A stretch of 64,000 nt of DNA, from assembly GCA_024305405.1 (NCBI GenBank), contig JAKNDB010000098.1:806001-870000 (forward strand), given 5' to 3'. Below the pieces are notes generated by a model. That model was not told the origin of the DNA. It did no database searches and saw nothing but the letters and a program-made list of their open reading frames with translations. This stretch comes from Dirofilaria immitis. Lineage: Eukaryota; Nematoda; Chromadorea; Rhabditida; Onchocercidae. The position numbers were made by a program, and so were the translations under genes. Positions 44,024-58,271 of this stretch are shown piece by piece (the stretch's first letter is position 1; each line of letters begins with the position of its first letter).

Positions 44024-45366
44024 TCATCGATTTTATTTATTTATTTGCATCCTTTTTATCCTATTTTGCACTCATTCCCTATTTCGGATGACCTTTTTGC
44101 AGGACGATATTTATATGTAATAAAGGACCTAACGGATGAATGACCTTCTAATGCGATACCATATGTAAAGAAGGAATGAGTGAATGAATGAATAAATAAA
44201 TGATCTTTTCCTGTAGACTACTTATACGTTAAAAAGGAATCAATGAATGAAACATTATAAAATAAATATTATTATTTCTCGATGAGTATGACTAAGTTCA
44301 ATATATATTTATTTATTTGATTAATTGTCATTAATTTTTTTGTTCTACAAACATATCAAAGGTTTATTGATGTTTTTTTTCATCATTTTTCGATATTATT
44401 ATTTGATCCTATCATCAATCACTTACACATCTATCATAGCTCTATAAATTGCATTAATTTTTTTAAAGAATTATCAGAATTTTTATTCCAAATTCAAATG
44501 ATCGTCAATATACGGATGATTTGAAAGTATAGTTAGTATATTTTCCATTGTTCAATATGTATATAATAATGTACCATTGTTATTCATCAAGGTCATATAT
44601 CATTTTTTTCTCAGTAGTAAGTAACATTTATTAATTAAAGGTCATGTATTGTTGTTGCATTTGAATATAATGTGTTTGCCTTGTATTATGTTTATATTAG
44701 TTTTATCTTCAAAAATTTCACTTTTTTTTTTATTTGAAGAATTGAAATTGATAATAAAAAATTAGAAATTAAAATTGGAAATAAAATTTTTCTATTAAAT
44801 TGTAAATAAAGGAATTTCCTTTTATTTGTTTCATCTGTGAAATATATTATTATCATAATAATAGACATATTATTACTATATCAAAGACTTTCGACAGATG
44901 ATAGATATATATCGAACGAGAGAGAAGCAAGCCAAGCAAAGATCATTTTCATCCTCATAAATGCCCTATTAACCAACCTATTGAATATCTTAAAATTGTT
45001 ACTATAATAGTTTGAGTTGTAAAGTATGAATTAATCGAAAATGAGAAATGCGAATAATTTTAACGAATCGCATATAATGGACATTTGACCAAAATTATTG
45101 CTATTACAATTATTATGGTCATTGAACTTTAGCGCAAATTTATCATCAATAATCTTTACTCTTTGCTATAAATTTTACTCTAATTGATTTCATTTGATAT
45201 TTCTACAAATTTTATTTATTTATTTTTCCCATAAAATATATATAATGCATAATTTATTTAGTGGACCAAATTTTTTTTAATTAATAATTGGAATCCTAAA
45301 TATGTTGAAATATGTCTTAGATGAAGTTTAAATAAAATGTAACTTTCACTTGAAATAATAGTGACA

Positions 45367-45369
<3 letters not shown>

Positions 45370-45396
<27 letters not shown>
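45370..45396. repeat. (TA)n microsatellite
   Basis: Uninterrupted TA run of about 13 units. Confidence 0.9.
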
Positions 45397-45401
<5 letters not shown>

Positions 45402-47752
45402 ATTAATTATTCAGATTATTTATTTGAAATAATAACTCTCATTAAAACAAATGAAATTCATTAAGTTCCCTATTTTCACTAAGTTTATTTTTTCAAATCA
45501 TTGTTTTTAACTTTTTGCTAATTAATTAACATTCACTATTGATTAAATTAATTGTTTTGAAAAAAAAAAGAAAGAAAGAAATATTTGATGCATAAATAAT
45601 GTAAAAGTTATTTTGATTTAATTTAATTTCACATTTGTTCCATTATTTCTATTACATTACCTTTATCAAACAAAAGTAGACATTATCACTTCATAAATAC
45701 ATCAATCATAATTAACATATCATTATTTGAGAAATAATTTTAAAAAAAAAGCAATAATTGCTATTTCGAATATGAAATAGACGAAATTTTGGGACAGTGT
45801 TTTTCAATCAATACGATCAATGGTCAGTATGATAATTTTTAGTGTTTATCAAATTTTACTGAAATTTAAGAAAATTTTTAAAACATTCTTATCAATTTAC
45901 TAAAATTTATAAATTAATTATAAATTGTTGATATGAAGTTAATTTCTTTTAATTTTAAACTACAAATTATTTTAAAATAATTAGATTCATAATTTAAATG
46001 ATGCTTCTTTTTTTTCGGATAAAATAAAGTTTCAATGTACATACTTTTTTACTTGCATTACTTTTATTAGTAACCGGAATCTTTTCAAATTAATTTAGTC
46101 TTTGATTTTCACGACTAATTTATCAAAGTATTTAATGATAATAACTTACTTATACGCTAATAGATTGATTATTTTTACAGAACAGTATCGTTCTTAAATG
46201 AAATTCATAATATGATTCGCAAAAGGTTATGTATTAAATGATATTTGTATTTGAAAGAAATTCAAACTTTTTTTTTTCTTTTCTTTCCTGTTATTTATAA
46301 GGAATTCTTAAACAAAATGCTAATAGAAATTCAAATAAATCTGAGAAATTGTAGTATTTAAGGTGAAAGAAGTGGTTTGGTAACCTCTTTTTTTCTATTT
46401 TATTCTAAAGTATGACATTCTGAAAGATAATTTAATAAATAATTTCTTTTTCTCTTTTTTTTCGAAAAGACATCTTGCCTTTATATGCGATCGTTAGTTT
46501 GTTAAAGGTTCACTGTAGTCGTATTATTTATTTTAATTCTATAAATAAAGAAATTGACTCATATATTGAACTTATATTTACGTACGTACACGTGTACATG
46601 TATACGTTTATGTATACATATATATATATCCGTATATATTTGTATGTATTGTGATATGGTGATATGATTAAATGATTGACATTTGGACGTCACTAAAATG
46701 TTAAACTGTGTGAAGCATTTTTTTTTTCCAAAATCTAAGCTTCGTTTTTACTTATAACCAGAATCTTGCATATCTTTATCAATCCATTTATTTTCATTTC
46801 CTTTCAACTATACAAACAAATTCTTTCCATTTTTTTCGATTCATTTTGTTAGTTAGTATTTTCATGCATTAATGAATATCAATTTTTAATACAATAATTT
46901 TCTTACTAACATTACTTATAAAGTATATTACCTATTTGCATGATTAATTATCAATGAACCGCTTAATTCCAATTTTTCCCGATACTTCTCATTGGAACTG
47001 ATGAGTGTACTTTACTAATTAATAACTGGTTTTAAATTTTTTTTTTTAGCTATTTTCTTCAGTAAATTCCTTTTTTCCCCATTGCAATATATCTAGAAAA
47101 GTGAAGGAAATTTTTAGCATCCGCAAACATATTTCGTTTTTTTTTTTTTAAATTGAAAAATCTAATCAAAACATCTTCCTTAATTTTGTTAAACAATCAT
47201 AGAATATTATTATATCAATTATATCATCATCGTATTGATGTTTGATAACTAACATTTCAATATGTCACAACCAATATATTTCATAGTTCTATAACATTAT
47301 AAAAACATAAAATTAATTGATTAAAATACAATGAATAAAATTAATGTTGTTTCAGCACTAAATTACGAAACATTTTTCGTGTCATTAGAAATAAGACAAA
47401 CTTTTTTGTTTGCTTCACTTTTTCCAGATATATAGTAATGACAGATGTTCATTTCAATTCGACTGTAAGAATTATATTCATTGTTTGTTGAACTGAATTT
47501 ATCAATATATTTGTGTAAAAAAAAGAGAAAAAAACACAACAGGTTCAATCAATTTGCTCCTTTACAACCGTACAACAAAATGACGAGCATATCAGATGCT
47601 CCTTATCACTGCATCATCATTTTAATCAATACCTGCTATAAGGTATATTCCGCATTTCACTTTCTACTCCTTCTTCCATTCCTTCAGCCATTTTCATTTT
47701 GATTATCTTTTTTCATTCTTTCATTGACCATTTCTTTTCTTTAATTTGAATC

Positions 47753-47826
47753 GTGATACTGCAACGCATTATGATACTGTAATACATTATGGTGCCGCAA
47801 TGCATTGCTATACAGTAACGCAGTTG
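47753..47826. repeat. Degenerate about 20-bp tandem repeat
   Basis: Four diverged copies of ATGATACTGTAATACATT type (ATACTGCAACGCATT, ATACTGTAATACATT, GTGCCGCAATGCATT, ATACAGTAACGCAG). Confidence 0.65.
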
Positions 47827-48439
47827 TGGTAGAAGTCTTTTAATTGACAATAATGATATAAAGCAAAAGATATTATTTAAAAGCTTTTTATTACCCTTTT
47901 GTTTGGCGAAAATATGCTATATGAAGAAGTTAAAGATAATATGCAAAAATACAGAACTATTATCATCTAGTACTTGAAATTTACATATTGAAATCAACGA
48001 TAACATATGTATGACTTAGTATTTACAGCAAAGAAGATGAAGGAGAAACATTTCAACTATCTAAACAAGTCAGGTTGAAATAAGACAATAATATTACTAA
48101 AGATATTTATAGAAAAATCAATTATTATCAGTTACATGTAAAAATGTTTAAGAATTAATAGAATAATTAATGTGCATTTCGTCTTTTTGTTTAAATTTAC
48201 ATTTGATTAAATCTTTCTTCAGTTGTTCAATGCTTAAGCGATATTATAATTATTACTGAAATGATATTTTTTATCAAATTACTTCCGCTTAAATTATATT
48301 TAAATTAGAGAGGAATACTTATTAATGCCTAATTTTTGAAATTTCAACTAAAATTTATTATTTATTTGCCTGAATAATAACCTATTCTTCATATTGGTAA
48401 TATTGTAATGAAAGATCTATTCATATTTTGTTTTTAATA

Positions 48440-48565
48440 ACATTAATCTTAACAAAATGTGAGATGAAATTTATTCATATTATATCCGATGACGTAAATC
48501 CCAGCAAAATGTAAGACAAAATTCAGTCATATTATATCCGATGACGTAAATCCTAGCAAACAATA
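48440..48565. repeat. 52-bp tandem repeat with CRE-like TGACGTAA
   Basis: A 34-nt core (TCATATTATATCCGATGACG onward) is repeated at 48475-48508 and 48527-48560 with one mismatch. Flanking AACAAAATGT/AGCAAAATGT makes about 2.5 copies of a 52-bp unit. Confidence 0.8.
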
Positions 48566-49507
48566 ACAGAAGATTTATTTATATCGTTCTCAAATATATG
48601 TTCCTAAACGCCGTGAACATTAGCAAAGCACTTATTCTCTTGCTAAACCTAAAATTCATTAAAAAGGTTCCCGTGATTCCCGTCCCCAATGATAATACGT
48701 GAAGTTGATTAATCGATGGTGCATGAAGTGGACAGCGAAGTACATAAAAGACGGTCCGACCATTTTCGATTGTTAAATTACAATGATATACCGTAACTTA
48801 TCGATTAGAGCCGGCATGAAAACTGCGATTCATTGGGATATTTGGGATGTTTGGTTTTGAGGAATTTGCTTGTTATAATATTTCTTTGCTTTATTTAAGT
48901 TATATTTGCAACTAATAATAGACAGACAGTCATTTCTGTTTTTATTTTTGCAAGATATATTTATTTTTCCATGAAGTTTAGCACAAAATGTTGCATGATA
49001 AAATCTCATTTGTTTGCGATAGAAAAGGATTGTAATGTAATTAAAGTAATAACCAAATCATTCATTTATTTCAAAATTACACTTTTCTTTTTTGTCATCC
49101 AAACAATAGTCGATTTAGCTAATAACATTAAATTGGAAATTTAATGAAATTAAGAAAAAAGAATTATTCTAAATCAGAAAGATAGATAAATTTTTATTAT
49201 TTATATCTATTATTTAGTTATATCTGATTATGTAAATGATCGAAATATGTATATATATTTTTCTAGATTGTCCCGGATAAGTCTTTTTCTTCCATAGATG
49301 AATTGAAAAATTGTTTTTGACAGCAAGTAATAGTGCTATTCATTTATTGCATGGTCTGAAATTATCAATTTCGTGGTTTATATTCCGAGAATTTACTTAT
49401 AATTTTACAAAAATTATGTACGCTTTAAATGATAACAGAATGAAACGGAGAAAATTCATTTTCTAAGTTTTTTAAGAATGATTGAAGATAATTTAAGAAG
49501 CATACCA

Positions 49508-49527
49508 TATATATATATATATATATA
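49508..49527. repeat. (TA)n microsatellite
   Basis: Uninterrupted TA run. Confidence 0.85.
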
Positions 49528-50550
49528 CAAAATATTATGAAATATTCTAATCGAAAGCAAAAAGGAAAAAAAGAAAGAAAACTAAGCATTATTACGTAAA
49601 TTAGTTGAAGAGACATTTTGTTTAGCCTATTCAAATGATTTACTATTTATACACTCATCAAACCATTTCTCTCACTCTCTCCTTTCTATTATTCGTTAAA
49701 AGATGCTGTCTAATTTAAATATAAATAAAAGGCATAGACCAAACATGCGCATATTTTATTTTATTTCAAATAAGCTCTAAGAGTGAAATGCAAGGTGAAA
49801 TGCAAAAGAAAAACGCCAGTCTTTTTTATTATATCTTTCATTTCATTTTCATCAAATATCACAAATTTATAAAATTCATATTTAATAGAAATTAAATTTG
49901 CTAATTACTAATTGAATGAATGAATGAATCATTGATACTATATTCATTATGCCCAATTATTTCCGATTTTTATTGATAATTGGGAGGTTTTTTTTTTTTG
50001 TAACTTTCATATAATGCAGACTTTTTCAGATAAAAATAATTGTTTGGACTATTAATCAACCAAAAATTTCCATATTTTGGCTTGATTAACTTTTTCTTTA
50101 TGGCATACATAAAGCAGATGCTCATTTAACTGACAGATGTTGAACAAAATGAATTGGAGAATGAGATATTGTGGTTAAATTGGTATTGATAAAATTCACA
50201 TCTTGTGCTCAGTTTGTCCCATCAAAAAGATTTGAATAAAGGTTAGAATGTTGCTATGCTGATTTTTCTTTATGATTTTTTTTTACAAATTTTCTATCTG
50301 TAATATTTAAAAATGATTTTAATTTCATTATTTTCTTCGATTCAAGATTTTTTCGATCATTTGATGATTCTTTTTTCTAAGAAGAAATTCGTCGCACTTG
50401 TAATCGCATTAAATTATCAATGCTAATAATAATAACTGTAGTGGTAGTGATAATTGTACTTGCTGTCATTTTGATGCTTTTTTTTGCAATTCTTAAGCTT
50501 TTAAGATTCTTTAAAGTTATTTTTTGTTTTTTCTTTTTAGAATAGATTTA

Positions 50551-53500
50551 ATGAGCAACCAACCGATACAACAATCTCAAGCTTCATCGACAAGAGAACC
50601 TGATCCAGATGCTATCAAAATGTTTGTCGGTCAGGTATGTAATTGACTTTTATTATTTGTTATGGTTATATGAGAGAGAATTTATGTAATACATATTTCT
50701 TCTGTAATGGCAGAATATTATATATGAAGACTTTAGATGAAAATTATTTTCTCATTTCTTCAACTAATTTTGTTTAGATTCCACGGTCATGGGGTGAAGC
50801 AGAATGTAGAGAGTTATTTGAACAGTTCGGTTCTGTATGTCAATTAAATGTTCTTCGTGATAAAGTAACACAAGCCAGTCGAGGTGAACAGTCGCTTTTT
50901 TCCTTTTTTTCAGCGTTTATTAAATTTTATTAATTACATAGCAATTGTTTTGTTTCAGGTTGCTGTTTTGTAACTTATTATAAGCGAGCCGATGCAATAG
51001 CAGCACAAGCAGCACTTCATAACATTCGTGTCTTACCCCAAATGTATCATCCTGTTCAAATGAAACCTGCTGACATTGAAAACAGAAATGGTAATGCATC
51101 CTTTTTTTTGAGTTTTCTATTTATTTCTTTACATGTTTTTCTACCTCTTTGTTTTTCATCGTAAATTTTACTTATCATATTAGGTTTTCTGAGTAATTGC
51201 TATCGAAATACAAGACATCAATAAGTTGCAAGAATTCAGATTGAAGTACCCAATCTCATTTCACATTTTTATACTTCGATAACTGTTTCTTCAAATGATG
51301 ATTAATGCAGCAAATAAATTTAAAAAGTGTTGTAGTATCTGGGATTAAGCATGCTTCTATATTTCCATTCTCTGAAACCGATAATCTGCATTGTATTGCA
51401 GAAAGAAAATTGTTTGTTGGTATGTTAAATAAGAGGCTTACTGAAGACGATGTGCGTGACATGTTTTCTCAATTTGGACATATCGAAGATTGTACTGTTT
51501 TGAAGGATTCAGAAGGAAAAAGTCGAGGTATATCTGCATTTTTTGATGCTATGTTAATTATATGCATATACGATCAGAACTAGAAAAATAATTAATTGAA
51601 TGAAATAGATTAGTGGATAATCAATCAGTGTGGCAAATTACGTACTTCTTTTTACATTAATACAGAAATTGTTCGCATTACACTGCTTTACTTTTGTAAA
51701 ATTGAAAATAATTAAATGATTTAAATGTAGTACATACTAAAATTTACAACGATTTCTTCAACTAAATTTAGTGAAGTGATATTGATTACAGAATTACTAT
51801 TAAAGTCTTCTACAAGGCATGTAATTTTGATAAAATCTGAACCATGTGGTGAAATAATGGATTCTAATAATGGATTTAAATTAAATTCTAGTGATATTTT
51901 TGTCATTAATTCATAATGTAACTTAAATTGGTGTTTATTAGTGAAAGAGGCGTAAATTAGACAAATTGGCAAATTAGTTAGTTTTTTCTTTCTCTTTTGA
52001 ATGAAAAACTATAAGACTTGCGGCAGTTGGGCAGCATCTGAGCAGAGCAGAATATATGTCTGAAAACTTTAGGGAATTCGTAATAATTTTCTCGCATATA
52101 TCAGTCGCCAAAATAAAAGTATTACAAATTACTGAGTATTTTGGACATAGCAATTGAAAGGAAGCAGTCTTTTTAGAAGGCTAGAAGGTTGTTCTTCGGG
52201 AAATACAGACACATATGATAGTATGCTTATGCCATCGTAATAAAGTGGCTTATTTTGCTCAACATGATAGTCCTCGTGATTTTGCTAATAAATATTATGT
52301 TGACAATGACAACTGTAAGTTTGTAGATCAACTGCATGAATGTCAGAAATATTCGTTGTCAAATTAGGTGATTATATTGTTCGCAGTGCTTCAGTGTAAT
52401 TATATGTTACGTGTCTGTAAATTAATTCATGTGTATTGATCTAAAATTTTTTGACAGTCTATTGTTCCAGTTTACCTTGAAATCATTTAGGTAATAATAA
52501 TTTTAGTATCTTTGGTTAGATATCAATATTACTGACTGCCTTTTTGAATGACCTTGAATTTCATATTTAAAATTGTTTTAGGTATAAATATCAGATATAA
52601 ATTTATGGTTTCTTTAGTTTACTTATGATTATAAATAAGAAATATGAGGACAGATTCTTGTTCTTATTTTATTTTTTCCACGTTTCTTTTTTCATGTTGT
52701 CCTTGTCGCAAAGATTGTTTGTTGAGCGTAACTTTTTGTTCCAGGCTGTGCCTTTGTGACGTTTGCTCATCGTTCCTGTGCGCAACAAGCAATCAAACAA
52801 GTGCATCTATCTCAAACCATGGAGGTACTCCGTCACACACCTATACACATTTTTTTGTTTTCGAAGTACATCCGATAAAGCATCGTATGTTACCCACTTA
52901 CTGTGCACTAGCTTGCATTAGCTTATTCTACCAACTGTATATACTTTTACTATTGATAACTATCTTAATAATTTTTTTCCTTACAGTATACATATAATTC
53001 TAGGATCTTAGCTTTATGCTTAAATGTGTTATGATATTACGTTTTAAAGTGTTACGGTTAATGATGTGGTTATTCTTCGCATTAACAATGTAATCGTAGG
53101 AGAATGACACAACTTTTATAACTTTCCATCGATTGATGAATGTTTTCTGAATCCTGATGGATCAGATATGTTCTGTTAATGTTTGACATTGAGATAAATT
53201 CTATCACTGATTGTTTTAACATATCTATGTTATTATCCGTAAAGACTGTAGTTTCTTTTCTTTTTTTTAATGAAATTAAATAGCAAACTGTTTTCGTGAA
53301 GTCCCTTTGATTGTGATAGTCGAGAGTGTGTATAGCCTGTCCTTCGCTATTAAAAGACGAACTTTTTATAGCGCAAATTTTTTAATGTTACAACTGAATG
53401 TTTCCAAGTGATGAATTTTAATAAATTATGACTTATATCTAAAAATCATAATATCTTCAGGGTTGTTCAAAACCGATTGTCGTGAAATTCGCTGATACCC

Positions 53501-56500
53501 AAAAAGAAAAAGATGCAAAAAAATGGTGGAACGCCAACGATAGCGGCACCTTCATTGCAGAATACAGTCAATTTAGCCAATACGTTACAGCAGGTAAAAT
53601 TTATTATGGCGTTTTTTTTTCCAGGAAAAGTGATCCAGTATAATTTATTTAAATACATTAATTATGTAAGTTACACTGATTTATTCATACTTTCGTAAAT
53701 TCAACAATCAAACTCATACTTTATTAGCATTGTCTAGCAGCATGTTTACGTGGAATCAGTGTTTTTATTTTAGTAAATGAACAATTGAAACTAATTAGCT
53801 TTGCTCAGAAAGTACATGAATGATCTTTGGAATTATCAAACTCTGCATAATGGACATCAATGTAAACTGTCATAGATTTTCTTTCAGTATAAAATTATTT
53901 TGAAGAAAATTTTACTTTTTCGATCTTCGAATCAGAATTAAGTATTCTGATGATGAGAGCTTTAGTGAGAACGAGTCTATTCCCTTATAGGTACATGAGT
54001 GTATTTATTGCAGCTATTGCAAACAGCACAGCCAAATAACAATACCAGTCCTGCTTTGGGCACACAGTTGGCTGCACTTGCAGCTCTTCTTCAGACTGCA
54101 TCACAACCCAATGTTCTAAGTTTACTTGGAAATGGTATCTTTTTAGTTATTTATTCATTAAATTTGCAGAACATTGGTATCATAAGCTGCTGTTTTCTCT
54201 AAAATTTATCAGTTATTGAATTTAGAAGGCAAAATTGAATCATCTAAAGAATCTCGGGTGATAGAAAACATACAAAAAGATAGTAACATCGAATAGAATT
54301 TGAAACGACTTTGAGTAATGGGGACCATTATTGTGGATCTGAATATGTTGGTCGAAACAAATAAACCGTAATTATATTGTAGTATTATCTGGTCTGGGTC
54401 GTCTAACCGAGAATACAACGGCATCGAATCAAACATCTATAAAATCATCACCCTTTCCTCTTGTCAGTCAGCAAACCCTGGCATCACTGTCCTCTTCACC
54501 GGGCCTCTCAAATGCAGATTCATCAGGTACATCATCGTAAAAAATGCATGGGCTCCTCCTTGCTTTTTTCCATTTTCTTCATAGCAAACATACTAGTACA
54601 TATTAGTTTCAAACAATATTTTCGACACCTCCAGTTTTTCTCTAGTTTTGCACTGCTAGCGAAAACTTTTGATTTTAGTGCATGCACTCTTCGTTGTACT
54701 GTGAGTTTTTGTCATATTTTCCGAGCAGTTGTTTACTTACCCGTGGAAATGCATTATTTGAATATAATAAATTATCAAGCCCTACCATTTCTTTAAACTG
54801 CTGTCAGCGATTGTATTAGTTTTCAAGTTTTACTGGCTTCCGCTTCCTGAGTATTCTGGCAGTATGAGATTTGGTTCGAGTAAATCAATAAGTTTTTTAA
54901 TTTTCCATAAAATTATTTGACCTAAAGTTTTTTGAATCATACAATTTCCGTAAAATTTGGCTTCAACACTTTATCATCAAGAACAATGGTAGTTTTGTTG
55001 AAGCCTCAAGTTAACCAAGAAGATTGATGTTACTGATAACTTAAACGGTGAATTAATTAAATCAGCTCGACAACTGCCACTCAGACTTCTCTCAACATTT
55101 CTTTGCAATGAAATATGAAAAAAATTAAAATTTGTTTGTTGTGATTCTAACTTCAGTGCTCTCTTGTGGTTGTGGTATTGCTCTTTCTTTTTTTGCTTGT
55201 TATTCGTCAACATATTTTGATGTCTATTTGTCATTTAATATTTTTATTCCATGCTTCTTGATTGCACTTGAAAATTTTTGTCAAAGCAACAGAGAGGATC
55301 ATAAAAACAATACGGTGACTTATCTGATGCTTCAAGAACCATAAACTTCAGGCTGAATTACTTGCTAATATTACCTGTTTCAGCAGCACTTCAGCAACAG
55401 CAACAACAACAGTTAGCTGCGCTTCAACAGCAACAAAGATTGCTTGAACTTCTTACTCATCAGCAGCTTGCTAACACGCCAATATCTACTCCTAGTGGTA
55501 AGCGTTAAGTAGTTTCGACAATGAATTTTCCTCATATTGCTGGTTCAAAACTAATTGTTTCTAATATCTTCGGACTTAACCAGACATCTATTTAATTTAT
55601 TGAATTAGCTCTCATACTTTTTCAGGTTCGTTTAGTAGTGATAACAAAATAAACGGTACAACGGGGGAAATAACCTTATTCAACTGACAGGACAGAATGC
55701 ATCAAACAGCATCGATGCTTTGCAGCAAGCATATGCAGGATTACAACAGTTTGCTGGTGAACATTTTTTCTTTTATGACCAACCATTGCATTTTATTTTA
55801 TTTCGAGGAAGTATATTATTAAGAATCATTTAAATCACATCGCTGTTTTTACTATATTAATAGTTACCTAATCTTCATCGACAATTTTATCATTGGCTGT
55901 AACTTTTTCTTTTATGAAACATATATGGCATGAATTTCGATGCACATTTAGACTCAACGCAAATTTTTTTATTTCATAAGATGCAGCGATAAAAAGCGAA
56001 TAATCTGTTACGAAAAAATCTGTTAGTAAGAAATTTTGATGATGTGCTTATCAGTCCCATTTATTTCCTTAATAATTTGAAATGTTTGCAACTACTCGAG
56101 TTAAAGTATCAGCGTTCGTTTTTCAGGTTTGTATCCACAGTTATCAACTAATAATTTACTTACCGCGAGTGGTGCGTCTAATACAGGAGTGAGTAATATA
56201 AGCGGTGGACAGTCAAAAGGACCAGATGGATGCAATCTGTTCATTTATCATCTGCCGCAAGATTTTACTGATAACGATTTGTATACTACATTCTCACCAT
56301 TTGGATCAATTATTTCGGCAAAAGTTTTCATTGACAAGCAGACTAATCTCAGCAAATGTTTTGGTAAGTTTTACTTCTGCTGTGTTGTTGTTAATAATGA
56401 AAAAATCGCAGATTATCATTACAGAAAAAGAAGAAATACTGCTTAATTTGCATTGAAAGTAATGGTGCAAAATTTGTATATGATTCTGTTCAATTCAGTG

Positions 56501-56683
56501 TTTTCAGGTTTCGTAAGTTACGACAATGTTGTTTCGGCCCAGAATGCTATTTCGGCACTTAATGGATTTCAGATAGGTTCGAAACGACTCAAAGTACAGT
56601 TAAAGCGTGGAAAGGACAATAAACCGTATCCGAGTATGCCTGTTACTAGTAATAGCGGTAATACAAAGACGCTGTCAACTTAA
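50551..56683 (+). CDS. etr-1: CELF/Bruno-like RNA-binding protein
   Basis: Three-RRM splicing and translation regulator; orthologue of human CELF1/2 and C. elegans ETR-1. RRM1 (exons 50551-50634, 50778-50883, 50959-51090): [36 protein letters not shown]2 (51402-51527, 52745-52824, 53461-53593): [48 protein letters not shown] Gln/Asn/Leu-rich linker follows (54014-54134, 54383-54526, 55384-55497 with two glutamine runs, 55626-55756). RRM3 is 56127-56363 and 56508-56683: [58 protein letters not shown]. Two frame problems: around the A7 run 53517-53523 the net change needed is two bases added or one removed, and near 55668-55670 one A must be added. The 5' untranslated exon starts at 50541 after TTCTTTTTAG. 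AATAAA lies at 56722-56727. Confidence 0.95.
51715..52375. other. Coding-like, less AT-rich block inside an etr-1 intron
   Basis: The 1.2-kb intron 51528-52744 interrupts RRM2. Its minus strand at 51721-51972 is open and reads [20 protein letters not shown] and further protein-like residues. Its plus strand at about 52024-52160 reads [19 protein letters not shown], and at 52218-52366 [21 protein letters not shown] recognise none of them. They may be remnants of an inserted gene or chance. Confidence 0.25.
55384..55445 (+). repeat. CAG/CAA repeat coding glutamine runs in etr-1
   Basis: Mixed CAG/CAA codons give [16 protein letters not shown] in the linker before RRM3. Confidence 0.85.
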
Positions 56684-58271
56684 CTGCTGGATTTCCTCGA
56701 AAAATTTATCTATCACATTTTAATAAATACAAAAATTATAATTAAATTTTCTCTGTAAAACTAAAATATTTAGCGATAATTGAAATCATGTACATTTTTA
56801 GATTGATATTTAAAGGGAACTATAGTTACCTATATAGTTCCTTTTTTCTGATATTGATGAATCAAAATTATGCGTATGAGATAAAGCCAATGAACAAATA
56901 GGTAATCTGGATGTTATTTCTTTTAAAATAGGTTTTGCATTAATCCATGATTTCCAGTCAATATATGTGCATACCTTACATCGTCTTAATTCAGTGTACT
57001 AATGTGAACGTAACATCTGTATGAACTAAAAGTCTTGTCAGTGTTTTCGTTCTACTTAACTTCTCCCATCACTCTACTTAATTTACTAACAATTGTTTCA
57101 AATGCATTTCATAATTTCTAAACCTGTTTTATCGCTGCAATCTTGCCTCGTCACGAACATATAATTTCCGTATTGGTCTTGATCTTGCCTACTATCTCTG
57201 TTCTCATTTTTTTCTTTTTGAAGCTATCTTGCCAAGACTTACATATGCATTGTTGCTTTGAGCGTTTGCGAATTTTCTGTTTTTTTTCTTTTTCTGTTTA
57301 TTAGTGTTGTAAAACAGTCATTTACAAAGGAATATTTCACGAATAAAATGACATTTGGAGACTGCGTATTGTGCATTTTTATTTTACTCATAAGTTTCTA
57401 AATTTAATTGTTCCCTTTATTTTTTTCATTTAGTTAAAAAATAATTTAAAAGAAGCTGCTTTTTTTTCTCTTTTTTGGTTTATATAATTATTCATGATAT
57501 TCGGTATTGGTATTTTTTTGTCCGAATTCTTAATTAGATTAGAACTAATTTTTTCAATTGTAACAATGTTTTTTTTTTTAAATTTAATTGTTCTCTTTGA
57601 GTAATTGATTGTTCTAACTGTACAATATAGTTGATATTTGATTTCGCTGAATTTTTAATATATCATATATATGTTCATGTATTATTTATAGCAATGTGAA
57701 CTTGCAGAATTTCAATATTTTAAATGATCAAGATCGTAACATATTAATAGAAGAAAGAGTAATTTACTGAGTATTACAAAATCATAATGATACAGCCCTA
57801 TTTTCTACGGAAAGAAAAGTTTTTGAGATCTGAAATCAGGTAGAAAGCTGAACACAAATAATACATCATAGATTTTTCCTTACGTACGGTCTTGAAATGA
57901 TTTTCTAATTCTGCAAAACAGTCTCATTTATGAACCATCATATATTCGAATTTGAGATTGTGTGGAAGGATATAAACATATAGAAGAAATATATGTATAA
58001 CATGGAATAGTGGAAATTTGGAAGTTATAGTCATATTTAATAGTTTTAGCTTCCAATATTATATTTTCTGTATTTAATTGAAATAATTTGGAAAATGTAT
58101 ATAATATTTTTTTCAAAAAAAATGGAATAAGAAAAGAATTATGATGAAATTTTTGAAAAACGAATATAAAAGTATTATTAGTTTATATCAGTTTACCGCT
58201 GATCAGTTTGTTTTTTAATGAAAAATATTTTGGTTATTAGATCCTCAAAAGTTTGATTTGAATGAATTTCC
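56684..58271. other. Convergent intergenic region, etr-1 / transporter
   Basis: Contains the etr-1 3' untranslated region and, on the other strand, that of the transporter. No additional coding signal seen. Confidence 0.4.
56722..56727 (+). terminator. Candidate poly(A) signal of etr-1
   Basis: AATAAA 38 nt after the stop codon. Confidence 0.4.

Larger units (their letters stand above)
44024..50540. other. 6.5-kb gene-poor region upstream of etr-1
   Basis: AT-rich DNA with microsatellites, a 52-bp tandem repeat carrying TGACGTAA and a less AT-rich stretch at about 48600-48840. No exon was accepted. CELF genes often have distant 5' exons, so untranslated exons may lie here. Confidence 0.4.

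Noticed and set aside
47363..47702. Overlapping frames on both strands
   Set aside because: Low-complexity, no conserved motif, in a gene-poor region.
54860..54890. GGTTCGAGTAA resembling a tRNA B box
   Set aside because: No A box, acceptor stem or anticodon arm could be placed around it.
54461..55344. Several frames between etr-1 linker exons
   Set aside because: They overlap introns whose borders are fixed by linker exons in correct phase; no homology seen.
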